From NCBI GenBank assembly GCA_029582155.1, contig CM055894.1:35621132-35685131 (forward strand): 64,000 nucleotides of DNA, given 5' to 3'. The position numbers and the translations under genes were made by a program. Source of the DNA: Panopea generosa (Eukaryota > Mollusca > Bivalvia > Adapedonta > Hiatellidae). A model generated the notes under the pieces. That model did not search any database. It saw nothing but the letters and a program-made list of their open reading frames with translations, and was not told the origin of the DNA. This document shows, in pieces, positions 57,711-64,000 of the stretch. The stretch's first letter is position 1, and every line of letters starts with the position of its first letter.

Positions 57711-58911
57711 CAAACCTGTAATCCCTTCAAAAATGAAACAAATCATGAATCATTTCAATGGACACGTACTACTTTTCTGTGAGGATGTTAAATAAAGGGC
57801 ATTTTCCACTTTTAGATCTTTGACTTGTATTTATATTTCTAGTAATCAATGTCAGCTTGATTGCGTCTAACTGCAGAGTTTTTGGAATTTCTCTTAAGTT
57901 ATATTTTCAATAGAGCCAGTACTGGGTTTAATTTTTGTGGATCAATGGTGCGAATCTAGATCAAACCTGTGACCTGTCGTGAGCAGCCAAAAACCTATTT
58001 ATTGCACAAAATTGCCCGCAATAATTTATAGCAGCCTCAGTTATCATTATATTCAAAGCGAAGGAAGATATTAGAAGATATCAAAATTACCCGAATGTGT
58101 CATAAATGGATGGAATTCATTTGAGTCCCTAATTAAGGACATTTTTAACAATCATTTTGCAGTAAATATTTTTTATATTTAATACTGACCTAAAGCTTTA
58201 TTAATTCCACACAAAATGTAACCGAGGGTTCAATTTCCTATATATTATTTTAGTTTAAACATGATCCAAGTTGTCAGGAGTACACATTGCAGTAGATTAT
58301 TTCTTCATTGTTTTTTGGTCTGTATCCACTCATTCTGAAAAACAATACAACATAATGTAATTGGGTAATATAACTTTTAAATCATAACAACAATGATTTG
58401 TTTTAAATCTCGCACTTAAAAAATGCTTTGGCAGCGACAGCAATGAATAATTTAATATTAAACCTGTGTTTTTGGTCATCTCCTTTGAGCAGACACTTGT
58501 TTTAAGCAGCTATTTGCTATTTTTGTTCCTTCCCTTGACTTAAGACAGGTTTGACTGTAATTGGGGAATGTAACTTTAAAATGACAACAGTGAATGTTTT
58601 AGTGCAAAAATGTTTTTGGAGTGACAGCAATGAAAGTTTTAATATTAAATGTAAATAACAAAACTAAATAAGTCAAAATTTTGTCAAAACTTGTATGAGC
58701 ATTTTGTTTATTCTTTATTATGGGTTTTATCAATGAATTAAATACGAGAATATTTATTATCCAACAGTTCTGAATTCATATTTCTTGCATACCTAAGGAT
58801 ATTAAAGGATATCTGCCTCTTTCCTGGGGCCAAATATATTTGTATTCCACTATAGGGCTGTGATAAAGTTCTCCTGCTACCATATAGGATCCAGCATCAA
58901 CTAATTTAATA
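57711..58911. other. Non-coding; diverged ~200-bp duplication at 58360-58650
   Basis: AATTGGGTAATATAACTTTT and GGCAGCGACAGCAATGAATA (58360-58460) recur as AATTGGGGAATGTAACTTTA and GGAGTGACAGCAATGAAAGT (58556-58650). Between them lies AGACAGGTTTGACTGTA, the inverse of the 24430 terminus. This looks like a tandem duplication with, or caused by, a transposon end. Confidence 0.5.
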
Positions 58912-59131
58912 GTGGAACGCGTGGTCCAGTGGTAGAGCACCGAACCCATGATCGGAGGGTCGTGGGTTCGATCCTCCGTTACGGCTATTTGTTGTGTCCT
59001 TGAGCAAGGCACTTTTTCCGCATATGCTTTGTACTGGTACTACCCAGGAAGACTTCGAGCGTGATTTGTCTAAGTTGTAAGAACTTGTTTCACAATCGAA
59101 GTAAAATAAATAAGTTTAAAACAAAAAAAAC
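58912..59131 (+). repeat. tRNA-derived SINE, family D
   Basis: The head GTGGAACGCGTGGTCCAGTG then GTGGTAGAGCACCG (box A) and GGGTTCGATCCTCC (box B) form a nearly regular tRNA-like domain, closed by GTTACGGC. The tail has TTGTGTCCTTGAGCAAGGCA and CTTTTTCCGCATATGCTTTG, then an A-rich end. The CCTTGAGCAAGGCACTT block is a tail phrase common in metazoan SINEs. Confidence 0.8.
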
Positions 59132-59939
59132 AAAACTAATTTGACACCTTAAATGCGATCGTGTTAAAATAAAATATGTATAACATGTAAACTAAACTAC
59201 CAATGTGTTTGGTATGCAAGACAACTAAACTAACTACCAATGTGTTTGGTATGCAAGAAAAATAATATTTTTCTTTTCTTTTCAGGCAGAAAATCTGATC
59301 CCTTGGGACAATCGATTTCACAACTTTTTTTTTATCTCTTCCATATTGTCACCAATGAATTCTGATCATCAAGACAAGGTGGTAGCATATATGCAGTCAG
59401 AAGCTGTGTTAAAAATATATGTGGACTTTCGTAATATTTTCAATATTTAATACAGCACATGAACAAAAATTATATTGCCAAAAAAATAACATTTTCTCTA
59501 TGCAATTACTAAATTTCATATTGATATTGATATACCCTCACCCTAGTAACAGCTCTAAAAAATATGAATGTAGTGGCTACAATGTTTAACCATAAGAATA
59601 TTAGTTAAATAGTCATGTATATAACATGCTAAGCACATTATAATATAATGCAATCAATTATATATTACATTACAGTCATTTTATGGTACAATAACATGAC
59701 GTGTTTGCATAACATGGTATTTGTGTCTCTTTTGATTCCTATCTGCAAAACAATCTGCATATTGATGTGATTGGATACTTAAGAAAGCTGCATTAAGCAA
59801 GCAGAAATATAATTTTAGATGATCAAATATATTTAAACATTGACTTAAAATAATCATTATCGTGAAAAAAAATTAAGGATAATTAGTGAATCTATCTATA
59901 AAGACACACTACATAACACTGGCAACAAATGTCGTTTAC
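59132..59939. other. Probable intron or downstream part of the Ig gene; no exon recognised
   Basis: A 37-bp direct duplication (CTACCAATGTGTTTGGTATG at 59197 and 59234) is the only structure. No transmembrane or further domain exon was found by eye. Confidence 0.35.
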
Positions 59940-61226
59940 CTAAACTGCTAAGCATGGCTGTACTCGAAGATGCCAAATTTGGTGATCCAGGCTGATACGT
60001 AATATGGCAGGAATATTCACCAGAATTGTTAGGTTGTACTCCTTTAATAACAATTGCTCCATCACCGCCGTTTTCAGCAATAGTAACATCAGCACTAAGT
60101 GTAGGGGTACCTGAGCCAGATTTGCTCATGTTTGTTGTGACATTGTTCTTCCATTGTATTGTACTTACTGAAGCATAATTTGTATTGTTCCACGATATTA
60201 TAACATTATCACTCTCGCAGCCTGAAACTGTACCCGGCGTAGCTGTAAACGCACAATCTGTAAACTAATTATCGAAAAATATGCCAAATTAAATGTTATT
60301 TTAAAGCAAACCTTACACGCGAAAGTGTATTGAAGAAAATTGTCATACAGCATCAAAATGTTAATATATAATACATATATATATAAATATTGAACTTTTT
60401 TAATATGTAAAACATTACAGTAAATATTACACTTTCTTTTATTAAAAAAACACGTTGTTCCAACCTGATTAGGTAACCCGCACTTAGGCATGTTCTACAA
60501 TCAGAGCTGATATAAGTGTACAGATTATTCAAAATTTACGCCAGATGTCAAAATAACTAATGTAAAAACGCGGTGACTACCTTAAGATAGAACAATACTT
60601 TTAAAAACAATGGCGACTTCTTAATGACAAGCACCATATGTATATCATGTTTTCCTGACGTATCAATATGGCAAGATGTTTGTAGTTTGTCAAGCTAGTT
60701 GTATGAATGCAATACGAGTAATGATATAATGTTAAAAGTTATATCTTAAGTAAACCGTTATAACGTATCAATATGTATAATGCATGTATATGCCAACAGT
60801 ACAAATCGAATAACATGTTTATGACCTTGTTATTATTGCAAATTGTATTTAGTACAGTTAACGTTTCGTATTAATAAACTAAACGGAACTATGTTTCGAC
60901 ATACACTACTTGTCAAGAATCATATTTGCTATTCAGATAGAAAAGATGGTCAAAATAAGTTCTGAATGTACAGTACAGTTATAAGTATGATTACTGCAAT
61001 TTGCGTCAAACGGCAAAAAAGAAGGATAATGCATACTGAACTATCAACAAAATATAGGTGATACGGTCGTTAGCGAATTATGTATATAAATACACGCTTG
61101 TCTTGACTACCGAACAATTACAATGATATACCCGTCAACTGTATATAATGAGGTATTATAAACGTACTCACCAGATCTATTGATTAAAACGATAGACAAT
61201 AACACAGATATTCTACATAATTCCAT
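59940..61226 (-). CDS. Secreted or membrane Ig-domain protein, exons 1-2 (5' part of gene)
   Basis: Exon 1 (61226-61172, minus) starts ATG and encodes MELCRISVLLSIVLINRS, a short hydrophobic signal peptide, with donor GTGAGT directly after a phase-1 G. Exon 2 (60257-59940) follows an acceptor TTTACAG and joins in phase 1. It encodes DCAFTATPGTVSGCESDNVI and on to one Ig domain with Cys32, Trp41 and Trp54, and the NSGEYSC motif (Cys102); this is a V/I-set pattern. Asn-X-Thr/Ser sites at Asn43, Asn57 and Asn95/96 could be glycosylated. Exon 2 is 318 bp and ends phase 1 at donor GTAAAC. Phase 1-1 flanks are standard for shuffled Ig exons. Later exons, toward lower coordinates, are not found, so tail anchoring versus secretion is unknown. 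Single-domain Ig proteins, Ig-lectin (FREP-type) proteins and receptors are all possible. The upstream region shows no TATA-like box. Confidence 0.72.
60258..61171 (-). other. Intron 1 of the Ig-domain gene
   Basis: 914-bp AT-rich interval between donor GTGAGT (61171-61166) and acceptor TTTACAG (60264-60258). It contains no other recognisable feature. Confidence 0.6.
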
Positions 61227-62465
61227 GTTTGAATGTACATCTCCACTCTTCACGTTGCCATCAAGGCTTAATATCCAACATTGTACACAAGTGTAAAATC
61301 AATCCAAAATAAGCTTAAGTTTCCGATTACGTTTGCAAATATACATACACTTTTCTCTATAATAACAATTGGGTATTTGATCGAAAACGGACATATATGT
61401 GATGTTTGTTCTAACACAAAAGTCGCCGAAACATTGCAGAAAATGCCTGTTTTATAGATAAATGCAATAATTTGTAATGCTAGCAATGATAACAGACTTC
61501 AGATCATATATATTGATTGAACAGTAAAGATAAATAGCTCTATAATAGATGTTATATAAATGACTCCTCAAATATGTATGCAAATCATAAAGTGTTTTGT
61601 GTTATAATTAAATTTCATTTTGTTTTAAATGAAGCTAATGTTACAATTATTATTTTGTTTGTAATTATTTATTCAAATATGTTTAACATAGTAAGAGGTA
61701 TTGCAAACATAAAGACAAAACGACTTTAGTTTTTACATTATGTGATATTTTATAAAGTAGGTGGTAAAATAAAATGCAGTGAAATTTGGTGACATAGCGT
61801 TTGCTCAACATCATCCACCAGTAAACGGATACTATGGTCATATTGAATATTGTTTCTAGGCAAGTGTGTTTATTTAAACAATATTGCTTGACATTATTAC
61901 ACATATCTTGAAAATGGAATGTATTATGAATTAAATATGACCTCACCAAACCCAAAAGAAAGTTATTTGTTTTCCAAACACTTATTATGTTTTATTATTC
62001 TAGCACCATCACTAGCACAAAACGCCTCTTATATTAGAGTCGATGTTGTATTTGCAAGGAAAGCGTCCGATTAATGACATATTTTGTGCAATGAAAACAT
62101 AAAAGTTTATTTTCACTTTTTTAACGGAAACAAATAGCGTTTCATGATAAACAAAATGTTTGTATGCATATCTTTTCTTACACTCGCCAAAATACAGCTG
62201 ACATTCTTAGTTACTATGTAATTCTTATTATTTTGTCTTTTGTCAAAAGTTGTGTATTTATTGGTTTGACTTGCAATAGATACACAAAACTAAAACTGTT
62301 AGCTGCAACAATAAAGTTTATTTTGGGGTCAAAGCCTGATTTTGCAAGCTTTGGAATTACTGTGTCTAAATTTGGTGTTGTTTTTTGACACGCGTACGTT
62401 TTTCACAGTTGTATTCCCAACAAATATGTTGAGCGAACCATCTCTGTAAAAACAAATACTAAAAA
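61227..62465. other. Upstream of the Ig gene; no features assigned
   Basis: AT-rich; no promoter element or gene recognised. Confidence 0.4.
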
Positions 62466-62552
62466 CAATTGCCGAATGGACGCAGGAATCGGACTGGCGA
62501 CCTCTGAATTGACAAACAACGCGCTAACATCTCAACTAACGTGTCCGCAATG
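62466..62552 (-). repeat. tRNA-like sequence (SINE head)
   Basis: The reverse complement contains GCGGACACGTTAGTTGAGAT (box A-like) and GAGGTCGCCAGTCCGATTCC (box B-like). It is flanked by unrelated AT-rich sequence. The anticodon arm is not regular, so it is a derived or decayed copy. Confidence 0.5.
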
Positions 62553-64000
62553 TAAATTACGCTACAATTAATTTACATGAACGTACGTAATATATTATGA
62601 ATTTTACCATGAGCATTAAAAATTGAAAGCCTAAATATAATTCTACACCTGAAAAAGGTAAGCAACCCCCGAATACTTGACAATGAATGTCAACACTTGT
62701 GATGTCATGAGATGACCGAAAAACTTAGCTAAGAAAAAATATTATGACTTTTAAAAGCCTATACGGTTATCAGTGTTTTGTACCTTTTAATTGAAATATC
62801 GAAACACAAGCACAAGTGTTGTTTCTTTACAAAATGATATACATGCTTTAGGTATGGAGCTGTACAGTTTGAAATACGTTTCCAAGTGAATATGTTTTTA
62901 TTAAAAATGACGGGTATTACCCTAACATAACATTCTGTGGTGAAACCGCCAGTAACGTGTATAGCTGCCGAGTGCCAGAATGACAGCTTCAGTTTTCCTC
63001 CTTATGCCGCTAGTAAGACATTGGATACGGGCCTGGTGTAAAACAAATATCGGTGTAAAAATTATGCCAGTTCTTGCGTAATTGCTTCTGAATGGTTCAG
63101 CTTCTGAATCTTGCAACCAAGGATGTTATAATTTGAAATTGCGGTTGTGCTAAAGTTGGGGAGTGGCGCTTCTGAGAGTGCTTAACTTTGTTCATGGTGT
63201 ATATAATTAAGATATTGCACTGTACGGAATAATGTTGTTGGGCAAACATGTATATAATTATACAGAAAACAAACGTCTAAATTATAGTGTACCTGCTTTA
63301 ATGGATAATTTGTGACTTTTCTCAGTAAAATTTCATTTTAATGATCAACAATTCTATTTATCAATTCAATTCAAATTCAAATTTATTTAGGTATATAAGA
63401 TCATTATACAGCATACATATCATGATAATAAAACAACAGTAATAAAACAGTAAATATGTAAAATAAATAAATATAGTAATCATCTAAAAATTAAAGATCT
63501 TATAACCTGGGATAACCCATTAAAGCAACAAACGCGCTGATTTCCAACGGGGTCCCTTCCCTTAAAATTGTGATATTTTTAAAAATTAGTTTTGTTAAAT
63601 ATGATATACATTAAATCGTAAGAATGTAGAAATTTGCTATAAACTTGTTCAAATGTAACAATCCAAAAAGCATTGAATTATCTTGTACCTTGAATAACTG
63701 AATAATACATATAAGTGGTTAATGACCGAATAATACATATAAGTATTAGACAAATGCAGTTATAGCTGCAAAACCACTAACTATATTTTTTAGAAAATAT
63801 TTTTTTTAATAAACAATTGATTTATGAATGGCAACACTATCGTGAATTTTATCACATTCCCTACAGTTATAACAGTCGACACCACGTGAATAAATATTGT
63901 TTTAAAGTTATATTTACTGATCAGTAACTATAATCTAAAAATTAGATGGTAATTATCGTTAAAAATCGATTGAATAGTATATACTCAAACAATTCCGCAA
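62553..64000. other. Non-coding stretch; small duplications only
   Basis: GAATAATACATATAAGT occurs twice (63699-63715 and 63729-63745) and AATTCAATTCAAATTCAAAT (63365) resembles a LINE tail. No gene is seen. Confidence 0.4.

Overview
This is metazoan nuclear DNA, AT-rich and gene-poor, most likely from a bivalve or other mollusc. The evidence is spliceosomal introns with GT/AG sites, a secreted Ig-domain gene, several tRNA-derived SINE families, and a Polinton relic, a Ngaro-like tyrosine-recombinase retroelement, a CR1/L2-type LINE end and mariner relics together. The mollusc assignment is an inference from SINE and repeat styles I recall from bivalves; no phylogenetic marker gene is present.

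Layout. 0-10 kb: a decayed tyrosine-recombinase fragment at the left edge, SINEs, a 150-bp triplication, and a 1.6-kb terminal-inverted-repeat (TIR) element with a smaller MITE nested in it. 10-12.7 kb: trinucleotide (TAC/CTA) arrays with ~390-bp higher-order units, a perfect 20-bp palindrome, and an 8-bp GTAACTAT array. 13.95-18.54 kb: a ~4.6-kb element bounded by matching ~34-bp TIRs. It carries, on the minus strand, an intron-bearing but inactivated gene of the DUF7869 type. This is the most interesting object in the window. 20-24 kb: a 524-bp mariner-type MITE, a mariner transposase relic and a LINE 3' end. 26-31 kb: (AATAC)n and (GTGA)n arrays and SINEs. 36-39 kb: a cluster of GGCCATTTTGGAT motifs and a diverged satellite carrying TGACGTCA. 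39.4-40.4 kb: three exons of a MADF-domain gene with two frame breaks. 40.5-44.1 kb: a 133-bp CpG-rich tandem repeat followed by a Polinton/Maverick relic (ATPase, small conserved protein, integrase-chromodomain). 45.9-51.2 kb: a Ngaro/DIRS-like element (SGNH hydrolase, RT, RNase H, tyrosine recombinase, then long direct repeats). 53.05-57.7 kb: about 75 copies of a 62-bp minisatellite. 59.9-61.2 kb, minus strand: the only convincing intact host gene piece, a signal-peptide exon and an Ig-domain exon in matching phase.

How it works together: there is no operon-like or pathway organisation. Most coding-like sequence is transposon debris, with stop codons, frameshifts and lost catalytic residues. 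Long open frames inside the trinucleotide, pentanucleotide, tetranucleotide and 62-bp arrays are repeat artefacts. Coordinates of degenerate elements are approximate, read by eye.
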